A stretch of 16,132 bases of DNA from UMGS1071 sp045638545 (lineage in GTDB: Bacteria; Bacillota; Clostridia; Oscillospirales; Acutalibacteraceae): assembly GCA_045638545.1 (NCBI GenBank), contig JAZUBL010000046.1:1-16132 (forward strand). Direction: 5' to 3'. A program made the translations under genes and the position numbers. Every line of letters begins with the position of its first letter. Position 1 is the stretch's first letter. The notes beneath the pieces are model-generated. The model worked only from the letters and a program-made list of their open reading frames with translations, searched no databases and was not told the origin of the DNA. Positions 1-6,059 of the stretch are shown here, piece after piece.

Positions 1-52
1 GTGCCGAAGATACTTGGCTGGCGACGGCCCGGGAAAATAGGTAGATGCCAAC
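1..52 (+). rRNA. rrf: 5S ribosomal RNA, 3' end (partial)
   Basis: The first ~52 bases read like the 3' half of a Gram-positive 5S rRNA: a GTGCCGAAGATACTTGG segment, a GGGAAAATAGGTAGATGCCA segment, then a T-run. The 5' half lies outside the window. Its position directly before two tRNA genes fits the distal end of an rRNA operon. The exact 3' end is estimated. Confidence 0.88.
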
Positions 53-62
53 TTTTTTATAT

Positions 63-138
63 TCCTCAATAGCTCAGCCGGTAGAGCATGCGGCTGTTAA
101 CCGCAGGGTCGTTGGTTCGAGTCCAACTTGAGGAGCCA
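63..138 (+). tRNA. tRNA-Asn (anticodon GTT)
   Basis: A 76-nt cloverleaf can be folded by eye. The acceptor stem is TCCTCAA (63-69) with TTGAGGA (128-134), discriminator G135 and an encoded CCA at 136-138. The D stem is GCTC/GAGC. The anticodon stem is TGCGG/CCGCA around loop CTGTTAA, with anticodon GTT at 96-98, which reads Asn codons. The T stem is GTTGG/CCAAC. The gene starts about 10 nt after the 5S end and has no promoter of its own, so it should be transcribed with the rRNA operon. Confidence 0.97.
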
Positions 139-146
139 GAGGAATG

Positions 147-177
147 AAACCCCACTCCGGTCGGAATGGGGTTTTTT
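147..177 (+). terminator. Terminator-like hairpin between two tRNAs
   Basis: AAACCCCA (147-154) pairs with TGGGGTTT (167-174), and TCC/GGA extends the stem inward across one mismatch. A run of six T (172-177) overlaps the 3' arm. This has the form of an intrinsic terminator, yet the next tRNA begins only 6 bases downstream, so transcription must often pass it, or it serves as an RNA-processing element. Confidence 0.72.
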
Positions 178-182
178 CATCA

Positions 183-259
183 GGGCCTTTAGCTCAATTG
201 GTTAGAGCATCCGGCTCATAACCGGACGGTCCAGGGTTCGAGTCCCTGAAGGCCCACCA
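183..259 (+). tRNA. CAT-anticodon tRNA, probably tRNA-Ile2 (lysidine type)
   Basis: A 77-nt cloverleaf: acceptor stem GGGCCTT (183-189) with AAGGCCC (249-255), discriminator A256, CCA 257-259, anticodon CAT at 217-219 in loop CTCATAA. By anticodon alone it could be elongator tRNA-Met. It carries the pairs C4-G69 and C5-G68 and A37/A38, which are known recognition features of the lysidine synthetase TilS. Its D arm and anticodon arm (CTTTAGCTCA, TTGGTTAGAGCA, CGGCTCATAACCG) closely resemble Bacillus tRNA-Ile2 as I remember it. If so, C34 is changed to lysidine and the tRNA reads ATA codons for Ile. The tRNA call is certain; the isoacceptor identity is inferred. Confidence 0.93.
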
Positions 260-260
260 G

Positions 261-299
261 AAAACTCCTTTGCTGAAAGGCAGAGGAGTTTTATTTTTT
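261..299 (+). terminator. Intrinsic terminator at the end of the rRNA/tRNA operon
   Basis: AAAACTCCT (261-269) pairs with AGGAGTTTT (284-292), with an inner TGC/GCA pairing, followed by ATTTTTTT. It lies directly after the CCA of the second tRNA and is the likely end of the operon. Confidence 0.85.
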
Positions 300-317
300 T
301 AGCTAGGAAGTGTTTTT

Positions 318-569
318 ATGTCTTATTTACGACCTTTTGAAGTAATCAACGGATTGAAATCGAACTATGGTATTGAGATTAAAAGTACACAAGCGTTAAA
401 TAAAATTTTGCTAGAAATGGGCATTGTTATAAAAAAGTTTAATATCTGGTATTTTACTGATCGAGGAGAAAAATTTACTCCTTTTAAATCCGGAAGTGAC
501 AGAATTCATGGTTTTTTTCCAGAAATTGTACCATATATTGCTAGTTACATAATTCAAAGAAGAAAATAA
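318..569 (+). CDS. Small AT-rich protein of unknown function (83 aa)
   Basis: An open frame of 83 codons starting with ATG behind the Shine-Dalgarno-like AGGAAG at 305-310, and ending just before a strong terminator at 571-600. It encodes a small, basic, soluble-looking protein with no signal peptide or membrane segment. The middle (about residues 26-54, TQALNKILLEMGI then W/Y, FTDRGEKFTPF) has the helix-strand layout of small winged-helix or phage antirepressor C-terminal modules, but the resemblance is loose and I assign no function. No promoter is visible between the preceding terminator (ends ~299) and the start, so it may depend on read-through from the rRNA operon. It is visibly more AT-rich than the core genes, which suggests transfer. 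Confidence 0.62.
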   Translation: MSYLRPFEVINGLKSNYGIEIKSTQALNKILLEMGIVIKKFNIWYFTDRGEKFTPFKSGSDRIHGFFPEIVPYIASYIIQRRK

Positions 570-570
570 G

Positions 571-600
571 AAAAGCGTGCGAATTATCGCACGCTTTTTT
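571..600. terminator. Bidirectional terminator between converging genes
   Basis: A perfect AAAAGCGTGCGA / TCGCACGCTTTT stem (571-582 with 587-598, loop ATTA) followed by T on the plus strand and by TTTT (complement of 571-574) on the minus strand. It serves the 318-569 ORF and the converging lipoprotein gene, whose stop codon (599-601) overlaps the T-tract. Confidence 0.9.
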
Positions 601-1354
601 ACTCGGATAACCAATCTATATAACGAGTTTCAATGTAAAGTTGGTCAAAATAATGTGAATAGTCAGCATCGATTCTTCCGCTAACAGTTACATTATCGCC
701 TTCTTCTAAATCTGGATTAATATAGCAGTCCCATGAACGATCTCCTATTTGAATAATCAGACCTTTGTAATATTCTTGGTCATAGTGTCCGAGTTCTGTT
801 TTTCCATCATATTTTCCGCCTGTTACTTGTATGATATGTTCATATTTAGTAATAGTTGTAACATAGGCATCGAATTCGACATATTTTCCATCGTATTTTT
901 CGGCAAAAGTCAAGTAATCCATATCTTGGCTGGTAAGTATGGTAACTAAGTCAGGACAATTATCAACGTTTAAAAGAGGAGCTTCGTTATAATAAATTGA
1001 AATTTCAGAATCTGGATAATATGATTCACCAGCATTCCATGGATCCGAACTGAACAAACCAGAATCTATTTGAATATCAAAAATATTTTCTTCGTACCTA
1101 TTGTCGTCTGGTTCGCAAGGATAAGTCTTGATATTTGTAAAACCAAGATTCTTTAATTGTTCAGTTGTTTCTTCTAGTGTCCAGTGTTTGTAATCTTCAC
1201 TGTCATAAGGCATTTCAATTTTATTATTGCTAATTTTTTCTGTTGTTTCTATATTTTCAACATTAGTATCATTTTCATCGAAATCGAGGCTACATGCACT
1301 CAAGCATGAAAACGAAACAAGAAGTGCAGCCAATATTGCAATATACTTTTTCAT
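599..1354 (-). CDS. Predicted lipoprotein with PASTA-like and OB-fold-like regions (251 aa)
   Basis: The protein starts with a lipoprotein signal peptide: MKK, a hydrophobic stretch at residues 5-17, and lipobox LSAC (18-21) with Cys21 as the lipidated residue. It should sit on the outer face of the cytoplasmic membrane. Residues 22-50 are an acidic, Asn-rich linker. Residues 57-79 (HWTLEETTEQLKNLGF, then NIK) look like the helix-turn of a PASTA-type repeat, with a possible closing strand at 115-126. Residues about 150-250 (AEKYDGKYVEFDAYV, EEGDNVTVSGRID) are strand-rich and suggest an OB-type barrel, perhaps of the DUF4839 kind; this family call is from memory and weak. The gene starts 15 nt after the rpe stop and has only a weak Shine-Dalgarno (GGGGC), so it probably rides on the rpe transcript. 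It is clearly more AT-rich than rpe. Ligand and role are unknown. Confidence 0.82.
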   Translation of the reverse strand: MKKYIAILAALLVSFSCLSACSLDFDENDTNVENIETTEKISNNKIEMPYDSEDYKHWTLEETTEQLKNLGFTNIKTYPCEPDDNRYEENIFDIQIDSGLFSSDPWNAGESYYPDSEISIYYNEAPLLNVDNCPDLVTILTSQDMDYLTFAEKYDGKYVEFDAYVTTITKYEHIIQVTGGKYDGKTELGHYDQEYYKGLIIQIGDRSWDCYINPDLEEGDNVTVSGRIDADYSHYFDQLYIETRYIDWLSE

Positions 1355-1369
1355 AGAGTGCCCCGTTAA

Positions 1370-2020
1370 TTAGTTCACAGAATCCCCGGCGACGGCTTTG
1401 AGGTCAGCAATCATCTGCTTTGGACACTCGGCTTTGAACACGCTGGTGCCTGCTACAAAGCAGTTTGCGCCGGCCTTGGCTGCAGGAACGATAGTATCCA
1501 GCTTAATGCCGCCATCAACCTGAATGACAAGATCCGGTGCTTTTTCGCGGAGTGCCTCTACCTTGTGCATCATGTCTTCCATAAAGCTCTGGCCGCCAAA
1601 GCCCGGCTCTACCGTCATAACAAGCACCATGTAGAGCTTGTCCAGATATGGGAATACGGTTTCTACCGGTGTGCCTGGCTTAATTGCGATTGCTGGCTTT
1701 ACGCCGCCGTCAACAATTGCCTGGATGGTGCCTTCTACGTCCTCTTCTGCCTCAATGTGGAAGCAGAGGATGTCAGCGCCGGCCTTTACAAAATCGTTGA
1801 TGTAACGCTTTGGATTGTCGATCATCAGGTGCACGTCAAATGGCTGCTTGGAGAAGCTGCGAACCATTTTTACGACTGGTGCGCCGAAGGTCAGGTTTGG
1901 CACAAAGTTGCCGTCCATAACGTCCAGGTGGATCCAGTCAGCGCCTGCTGCTGTAATATCTTCAATTTCCTTGCCCAGCTTTGCGAAGTCTGCGGACAGG
2001 ATCGATGGTGCAATTAACAT
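1370..2020 (-). CDS. rpe: Ribulose-phosphate 3-epimerase
   Basis: This enzyme interconverts D-ribulose 5-phosphate and D-xylulose 5-phosphate in the pentose phosphate pathway, in the cytoplasm. The 216-aa length is normal for this TIM-barrel family. Visible signatures are IAPSILSADFAKLG near the N-terminus (residues 3-16), the metal-binding HLD motif (H31, D33) in HLDVMDGNFVPN, H64 in FDVHLMI, MTVEPGFGGQSF (135-146), and the catalytic/metal Asp169 in IQVDGGI. I chose the ATG at 2018-2020 over the in-frame ATG 15 nt upstream: GGAGGG (2028-2033) lies 7 nt before it and would otherwise be inside the coding region. It has its own promoter (2060-2088) and a lipoprotein gene follows after 15 nt. 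Confidence 0.97.
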   Translation of the reverse strand: MLIAPSILSADFAKLGKEIEDITAAGADWIHLDVMDGNFVPNLTFGAPVVKMVRSFSKQPFDVHLMIDNPKRYINDFVKAGADILCFHIEAEEDVEGTIQAIVDGGVKPAIAIKPGTPVETVFPYLDKLYMVLVMTVEPGFGGQSFMEDMMHKVEALREKAPDLVIQVDGGIKLDTIVPAAKAGANCFVAGTSVFKAECPKQMIADLKAVAGDSVN

Positions 2021-2027
2021 AATTAAT

Positions 2028-2033
2028 CCCTCC
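2028..2033 (-). promoter_or_regulatory. Ribosome binding site that fixes the rpe start
   Basis: On the minus strand GGAGGG lies 7 nt before the ATG at 2020. The longer reading (start at 2035) would place this site inside codons 2-3 and has no comparable site of its own. Confidence 0.8.
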
Positions 2034-2059
2034 ATAGTTGAAAGTTATTGTTCATTTCT

Positions 2060-2088
2060 ATTGTACTGTATCGTTCCTTTTTTTTCAA
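2060..2088 (-). promoter_or_regulatory. rpe promoter (TTGAAA-17-TACAAT)
   Basis: On the minus strand a -35 TTGAAA (2083-2088) and a -10 TACAAT (2060-2065) are separated by 17 nt, one mismatch each to the sigma-70/sigma-A consensus. The transcript would start near 2053, giving a ~30-nt leader. It lies just after the terminator of the rarA/rubredoxin pair, so rpe is an independent unit. Confidence 0.75.
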
Positions 2089-2102
2089 CCGTTAACAAAG
2101 AG

Positions 2103-2131
2103 AAAAGCTCCCGCAAAACGGGAGCTTTTTT
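2103..2131 (-). terminator. Terminator after the rubredoxin-like gene
   Basis: GCTCCCG (2107-2113) pairs with CGGGAGC (2119-2125), loop CAAAA, flanked by AAAA (2103-2106) and T6 (2126-2131). On the minus strand the stem is followed by TTTTCTCTTT and comes right after the stop codon at 2133. The plus-strand T-tract is even better, but no plus-strand gene reads into it. Confidence 0.82.
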
Positions 2132-2132
2132 G

Positions 2133-2318
2133 CTATAACAGATGAAATTCACGCTTTTTTGTGCGGCAGATAGGGCAAAGCCATTCTTCCGGCAGCGCTT
2201 CAAAGGGGATACCCTTCAGCGGATACCGATAGCCGCAGACGGTGCAGACATAATGTTTTTCTTCGGATTTTTCGGGGCGAAAAGTTTTCGACAATTCTTC
2301 AGCCGATGGTTGATTCAT
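2133..2318 (-). CDS. Short rubredoxin-like protein (61 aa)
   Basis: A small protein with two Cys-x2-Cys pairs: YVCTVCGYRYP (Cys25, Cys28) and LPEEWLCPICRTKKREF (Cys48, Cys51). This is the Fe(Cys)4 signature of rubredoxins, one-electron carriers of anaerobes. The sequence matches classic rubredoxin on both sides, but the spacing between the Cys pairs is 19 residues, about ten fewer than usual, so the loop normally rich in D, P and G is missing. The first ~20 residues are charged and probably disordered. The ATG at 2318 is preferred to one 14 codons upstream because GGAG sits 8 nt before it. It follows rarA after 62 nt and ends at a terminator, so it is probably cotranscribed with rarA. Partner proteins are unknown. 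Confidence 0.85.
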   Translation of the reverse strand: MNQPSAEELSKTFRPEKSEEKHYVCTVCGYRYPLKGIPFEALPEEWLCPICRTKKREFHLL

Positions 2319-2380
2319 GGAATCATCTCCAGATTCAGATTTGTCAAATACTATGCGCAAAAAGGAGAAGATACCATTGC

Positions 2381-3643
2381 TTATTTTTTAATTTTTTCCC
2401 AATAAGTTTTGAACGCCTGCTCGTTTTTATTGTCGCCGTATTCATAATAAATGCGGTCTTTCAGATTATCCGGCAGATATTGCTGCTGTACCCAGTGATT
2501 ATCAAAATCGTGGGCGTATAAGTAATGCTGCCCTTTTACGGCCTGATCTTCGCCGTCAAAGTGCTTGTTCTGCAGCTGGCGCGGGATCGGTCCTGCCAGA
2601 CCACTTTGAACGTCTGCCATAGCGGCATTGATGCCCATGTAAGCGGAGTTGGATTTTGGAGAATTGCATACCAGCACCACTGCATCTGCTAATGGGATTC
2701 GTGCTTCCGGCATGCCCACCTGCAATGCAATATCCACGGCAGATTTCACAATTGGGATGATCTGCGGCCAGGCAAGGCCTACGTCTTCACAGGCGCACAC
2801 CAGCAGGCGGCGGCAGGCAGAAGGCAGATCACCGGCTTCCAGCAGTCTGGCCAGATAGTGCAGGGCGGCGTTGGCATCGGAACCGCGCATGGATTTCTGA
2901 TAAGCTGACACGATGTCGTAATGGTCGTCGCCGTCTCTGTCGTAGCGCATGGCGCTCTTCTGTGTCAGTTCTCTGGCAGTTTCCAGTGTAATCGTATCAT
3001 CACTTCTGCTGCCGCTGAGGGCCAGTACGCACAGTTCTACAGCATTCATCGCCTTGCGTACGTCACCGCCGCAGGCAGAAGCAATGGCATCGGCAACGCC
3101 TTCTTCCAGCTTCAGCTCCATATCACGCTCTTTTCCCATAAAATCAAAGCCGCGCAGCACTGCACGTTTGATCTCACCCTGTTCCACCTGCTTAAATTCA
3201 AATACAGTGGAACGGCTTAAAATTGCGTTATATACGTAAAAATACGGATTCTCCGTTGTGGAGGCAATCAGAGTGATCTGTCCGTTTTCAATGAACTCCA
3301 GCAATGTCTGCTGCTGCTTTTTATTCAGATACTGGATCTCATCCAGATACAGCAGCACGCCGTTCATGGCTTCCAGTGTATCCAGGCTGGCATAGACTTC
3401 CCGGATATCTGCCGTGGATGCTGTTGTGCCGTTTAATTTAAACAGCTTTTTGTTAGTTTTTCTGGCGATCATAGAGGCAAGGGTTGTTTTGCCGACGCCC
3501 GGCGGGCCATAAAAAATCAGGTTCGGAATTTCACCGGACTCTACGATATTGCGCAGTGCTTTGCCCGGCGCCAGCAGATGCTGCTGACCAACCATATCGT
3601 CAATATCTTTTGGACGCATTCGCTCTGCCAATGGAATTGCCAT
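2381..3643 (-). CDS. rarA: RarA/MgsA-type replication-associated AAA+ ATPase
   Basis: A 420-aa AAA+ ATPase related to clamp-loader subunits and RuvB; it acts at stalled replication forks in the cytoplasm. It opens with the family's PLAERMRPKDIDDMVGQ (residues 4-20). Walker A is GPPGVGKT with Lys52, Walker B is LLYLDEIQ (Asp101, Glu102), and sensor I is in IASTTENP (127-133). The C-terminal part carries the family's SDANAALHYLARLLEAGD and MYLG-type tetramerisation region (here YMGINAAM). Length is typical. The site before the ATG (AAAGGCGGTGA, 3648-3658 on the complement) is one base off a perfect Shine-Dalgarno. It is separated from glyA by a terminator. No clear promoter could be recognised in the 3644-3704 gap. 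Confidence 0.97.
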   Translation of the reverse strand: MAIPLAERMRPKDIDDMVGQQHLLAPGKALRNIVESGEIPNLIFYGPPGVGKTTLASMIARKTNKKLFKLNGTTASTADIREVYASLDTLEAMNGVLLYLDEIQYLNKKQQQTLLEFIENGQITLIASTTENPYFYVYNAILSRSTVFEFKQVEQGEIKRAVLRGFDFMGKERDMELKLEEGVADAIASACGGDVRKAMNAVELCVLALSGSRSDDTITLETARELTQKSAMRYDRDGDDHYDIVSAYQKSMRGSDANAALHYLARLLEAGDLPSACRRLLVCACEDVGLAWPQIIPIVKSAVDIALQVGMPEARIPLADAVVLVCNSPKSNSAYMGINAAMADVQSGLAGPIPRQLQNKHFDGEDQAVKGQHYLYAHDFDNHWVQQQYLPDNLKDRIYYEYGDNKNEQAFKTYWEKIKK

Positions 3644-3704
3644 GGGGTCACCGCCTTTCTCAATAGTACCTGCCGGCTGTACCGGCGGGCTTTAAAATAG
3701 TAAA

Positions 3705-3742
3705 ACAAAATAAAATTTGGCAGACAAAACCTGCCTGCCAAA
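3705..3742 (-). terminator. glyA terminator
   Basis: On the minus strand TTTGGCAG (complement of 3735-3742) pairs with CTGCCAAA (complement of 3716-3723), followed by TTTTATTTTG. It lies about 10 nt after the glyA stop and separates glyA from rarA. Confidence 0.85.
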
Positions 3743-3751
3743 CCTTAGATC

Positions 3752-5005
3752 TTATTGATAGAGTGGGTGACGGCTGCAGATATCTGCTACCATTGCACGG
3801 ATCTTGTCGCCGCTGTTCTCGAAATCGTTGATTGCGAGAGCGATGCACTCTGCGAGGATATCCATATCTTCAACTGTCAGACCACGAGTTGTAACAGCAG
3901 GTGTACCAAGACGAACGCCGCTTGTTACGAATGGGCTGCGCTGCTCGTTTGGAACAGTGTTCTTGTTTGCTGTGATGTGTACTTCGTCCAGACGGTGCTC
4001 CAGTTCCTTACCTGTCAGCTCCATGCCGCTCAGGTCAACCAGCATCAGGTGGTTGTCTGTGCCGCCGGAAACCAGCTTAACACCGCGCTTTGTGAGGCCC
4101 TCTGCCAGTGCCTTTGCGTTTTCAACAACGCGGCGGCCGTATTCCTTGAACTCTGGCTTCAGTGCTTCGCCCAGACAAACTGCCTTTGCAGCGATCACAT
4201 GCATGAGAGGACCACCCTGGCAGCCTGGGAAGATTGCCTTGTCGATTGCCTTAGCCAGCTCTTCCTTGCAGAGGATGAGACCGCCGCGAGGACCACGCAG
4301 AGTCTTGTGAGTTGTTGTTGTAACAACGTGTGCGTGTGGAACTGGGTTTGGATGCATACCAGCTGCTACGAGGCCAGCAATGTGTGCCATGTCTACCATG
4401 AAGTATGCGCCAACTTCGTCAGCGATCTCACGGAGGCGAGCAAAGTCGATTGTTCTTGCATATGCGCTTGCGCCTGCAACGATCAGCTTTGGCTTGGACT
4501 CTCTTGCAATTTCAGCAACCTTATCGTAGTCGATCTGGTGTGTTACAGGATCAACGCCGTAGGAAACGAAGTTGTAGTATGCACCGGACATATTAACTGG
4601 GGAACCGTGTGTCAGGTGACCGCCTTCTGCCAGGTTCATGCCCATAACAGTGTCGCCTGGCTTGATCAGTGCAAAGTAAACAGCCATGTTAGCCTGTGCG
4701 CCGGAGTGTGGCTGTACGTTTGCGTGCTCTGCGCCGAACAGCTCGCATGCGCGCTTTCTTGCAATTTCTTCTACTACGTCAACGTGCTCGCAGCCGCCGT
4801 AGTAACGCTTGCCCGGGTAACCTTCTGCGTATTTGTTTGTGAGAACGCTGCCCATTGCTGCCATAACTGCAGGGGAAACAGTGTTCTCAGAAGCGATCAG
4901 CTCCAGGTTGCGCTGCTGACGCTTCAGTTCCAGATTCATTGCTTCGCCCAGCTCTTTGTCGTGCTCTGTAACAAAGCCAATTGTATCCATGAGATCATTA
5001 TACAT
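3752..5005 (-). CDS. glyA: Serine hydroxymethyltransferase
   Basis: This PLP enzyme converts serine and tetrahydrofolate to glycine and methylene-tetrahydrofolate, the main one-carbon source. At 417 aa it has the normal bacterial length. Visible family features are LELIASEN (35-41), the YPGKRYYGG segment (63-71), SGAQAN (101-106), VDMAHIAG with Asp205 and His208 that contact PLP, and TTTTHKTLRGPRGG (229-242) with Lys234 as the Schiff-base lysine. The start at 5005 is supported by AGGGAGAG (5013-5020 on the complement) 7 nt upstream; an in-frame ATG five codons later lacks such a site. It has its own promoter and terminator, so it is monocistronic and divergent from nth. Codon use is strongly biased, as expected for a highly expressed gene. 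Confidence 0.98.
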   Translation of the reverse strand: MYNDLMDTIGFVTEHDKELGEAMNLELKRQQRNLELIASENTVSPAVMAAMGSVLTNKYAEGYPGKRYYGGCEHVDVVEEIARKRACELFGAEHANVQPHSGAQANMAVYFALIKPGDTVMGMNLAEGGHLTHGSPVNMSGAYYNFVSYGVDPVTHQIDYDKVAEIARESKPKLIVAGASAYARTIDFARLREIADEVGAYFMVDMAHIAGLVAAGMHPNPVPHAHVVTTTTHKTLRGPRGGLILCKEELAKAIDKAIFPGCQGGPLMHVIAAKAVCLGEALKPEFKEYGRRVVENAKALAEGLTKRGVKLVSGGTDNHLMLVDLSGMELTGKELEHRLDEVHITANKNTVPNEQRSPFVTSGVRLGTPAVTTRGLTVEDMDILAECIALAINDFENSGDKIRAMVADICSRHPLYQ

Positions 5006-5042
5006 TGTTATACTCTCCCTATTCTCGAAATTATACTTTTCT

Positions 5043-5072
5043 ATTATACACTAAAATACCCCCTTATGGCAA
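5043..5072 (-). promoter_or_regulatory. glyA promoter (TTGCCA-18-TATAAT)
   Basis: On the minus strand a perfect -10 TATAAT (complement of 5043-5048) lies 18 nt after TTGCCA (complement of 5067-5072), one mismatch to the -35 consensus. A second TATAAT-like box lies slightly nearer the gene. Confidence 0.75.
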
Positions 5073-5163
5073 CTATATCCATGTTTTTTATTGTCAGTTT
5101 TTTGTCAATTTCAAAAAGAACTGCCGTACTTTATCGGAATTCGGTGCAAATTCTGCGAATCTG

Positions 5164-5172
5164 TGGTACAAT
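5164..5172 (+). promoter_or_regulatory. nth promoter (extended -10, TGGTACAAT)
   Basis: TG (5164-5165), one base, then TACAAT (5167-5172) is an extended -10 element. The -35 region is poor. Transcription would begin near 5179, only about 15 nt before the start codon, so the leader is little more than the ribosome binding site. Confidence 0.6.
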
Positions 5173-5193
5173 ACGAAAAAAGGAGGGATGACC

Positions 5194-5841
5194 ATGACGA
5201 AAAAGCAACGGGCACTGGCAGCAGTAGAGGCCCTGAAAAAAGAATATCCGGATGCAACCTGCTCGCTGACTTACAGCAATCCACTGGAGTTGCTGATCGC
5301 TACACGGCTTTCCGCCCAATGCACCGATGCCAGAGTAAACCTTGTTACCCCGGCGCTGTTTGAACGCTTTCCGACACTGGAAGATTACATTAACGGCAGT
5401 GAAGAAGAAATTGCGGAACTGATTCGTTCCTGCGGTCTCTATAAAACAAAGGCCCGCGATATTTTTGCCATGTGCAAAAAGCTGAAAGAAGAATTCGACG
5501 GTGTCATCCCGGATACAGTAGAGGCGCTGACAAAGCTGCCGGGCGTTGGCAGAAAGACTGCCAACCTGGTAGTGGGCGACATTTACGGCAAACCGGCTGT
5601 GGTGACAGACACCCACTGTATCCGCATTACCAATAAGCTTGGCCTGACAGACAGCAAAGTGCCCCTGAAGGTGGAGAAAGATCTCCGTGCCATTCTGCCG
5701 CCGGAAGAGTCCAATGACTTCTGCCATCGACTGGTGCTCCATGGCAGAGCGGTGTGTGATGCCCGCAACGCAAAATGCGAGATCTGTTGCATGAAGGAAT
5801 TCTGCAAGACAGGCATGAAAGAGCTGAAAAATAAAAAATAA
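5194..5841 (+). CDS. nth: Endonuclease III (DNA glycosylase/AP lyase)
   Basis: This enzyme removes oxidised pyrimidines and cuts the resulting abasic site in base-excision repair. The 215-aa length matches the family. The helix-hairpin-helix LPGVGRKTANLVV (115-127) holds the catalytic Lys121, and VVTDTHCIR (136-144) holds the catalytic Asp139. The C-terminal iron-sulfur cluster loop has the canonical C-x6-C-x2-C-x5-C spacing with Cys188, 195, 198 and 204, plus an additional Cys199. The ATG at 5194 is chosen because AAGGAGGG (5179-5187) precedes it by the right distance; the ATG at 5188 is too close to that site, and the open frame further upstream crosses the promoter. It is divergent from glyA. 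Confidence 0.97.
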   Translation: MTKKQRALAAVEALKKEYPDATCSLTYSNPLELLIATRLSAQCTDARVNLVTPALFERFPTLEDYINGSEEEIAELIRSCGLYKTKARDIFAMCKKLKEEFDGVIPDTVEALTKLPGVGRKTANLVVGDIYGKPAVVTDTHCIRITNKLGLTDSKVPLKVEKDLRAILPPEESNDFCHRLVLHGRAVCDARNAKCEICCMKEFCKTGMKELKNKK

Positions 5842-5860
5842 AACTTTTTTAAAAAGTTTT
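5840..5860 (+). terminator. Weak AT-only palindrome after nth
   Basis: AAAACTTTTT and AAAAAGTTTT form a near-perfect inverted repeat around one T, directly overlapping the nth stop codon. With one G-C pair it is a weak hairpin, and the following bases are A-rich rather than T-rich, so terminator function is doubtful. It separates nth from the tRNA-Val promoter. Confidence 0.3.
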
Positions 5861-5870
5861 GAAAAAAGTG

Positions 5871-5899
5871 TTGACAATTTCAAAAGTGCCTGATATAAT
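5871..5899 (+). promoter_or_regulatory. Consensus promoter of tRNA-Val (TTGACA-17-TATAAT)
   Basis: TTGACA (5871-5876) and TATAAT (5894-5899) with a 17-nt spacer: a perfect sigma-70/sigma-A consensus. The transcript would start near 5906, about 14 nt before the mature tRNA. It is also the only recognisable promoter upstream of glpK. Confidence 0.93.
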
Positions 5900-5919
5900 A
5901 TAGAAGTTGTCAGCGATAT

Positions 5920-5995
5920 GGGAGCATAGCTCAGCTGGGAGAGCATCTGCCTTACAAGCAGAGGGTCACAGGTTCGAGCCCTGTTGTTCCCACCA
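5920..5995 (+). tRNA. tRNA-Val (anticodon TAC)
   Basis: A 76-nt cloverleaf: acceptor GGGAGCA (5920-5926) with TGTTCCC (5985-5991, one G-T pair), discriminator A5992 and encoded CCA at 5993-5995. The D stem is GCTC/GAGC. The anticodon stem is TCTGC/GCAGA around loop CTTACAA with anticodon TAC at 5953-5955. The T stem is ACAGG/CCTGT. It is preceded by a perfect promoter and followed by a terminator, then by glpK. Confidence 0.97.
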
Positions 5996-6002
5996 AGACA
6001 GC

Positions 6003-6029
6003 AAGCCGTCCGAAAGGGCGGCTTTTTTT
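6003..6029 (+). terminator. Terminator between tRNA-Val and glpK
   Basis: AAGCCGTCC (6003-6011) pairs with GGGCGGCTT (6016-6024; one G-T pair) around a stable GAAA tetraloop, followed by a T7 tract (6023-6029). It is a strong intrinsic terminator located 30 nt before the glpK start codon. Confidence 0.9.
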
Positions 6030-6059
6030 GTTTTAAAAATCTTTTTGAGAGGTGATACC

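Noticed and set aside
3670..3695. Inverted repeat TGCCGG/CCGGCG upstream of rarA considered as a terminator or operator
   Set aside because: It lacks a T-tract on the minus strand and has no recognisable operator form; it may be a leader hairpin of rarA but cannot be supported further.
3755..5191. A 478-codon open frame on the plus strand opposite glyA
   Set aside because: It is an antisense shadow created by glyA's strong codon bias. Its Cys-rich, repeat-poor translation resembles no protein, and glyA is unmistakable on the other strand.
5005..5193. N-terminal extension of nth back to 5005
   Set aside because: It would cross the glyA and nth promoters; the ATG at 5194 has an AAGGAGGG site and gives the normal family length.
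5907..6059. N-terminal extension of glpK back to 5907
   Set aside because: The extension would translate tRNA-Val and its terminator; the ATG at 6060 has a good ribosome site and gives the usual GlpK N-terminus.
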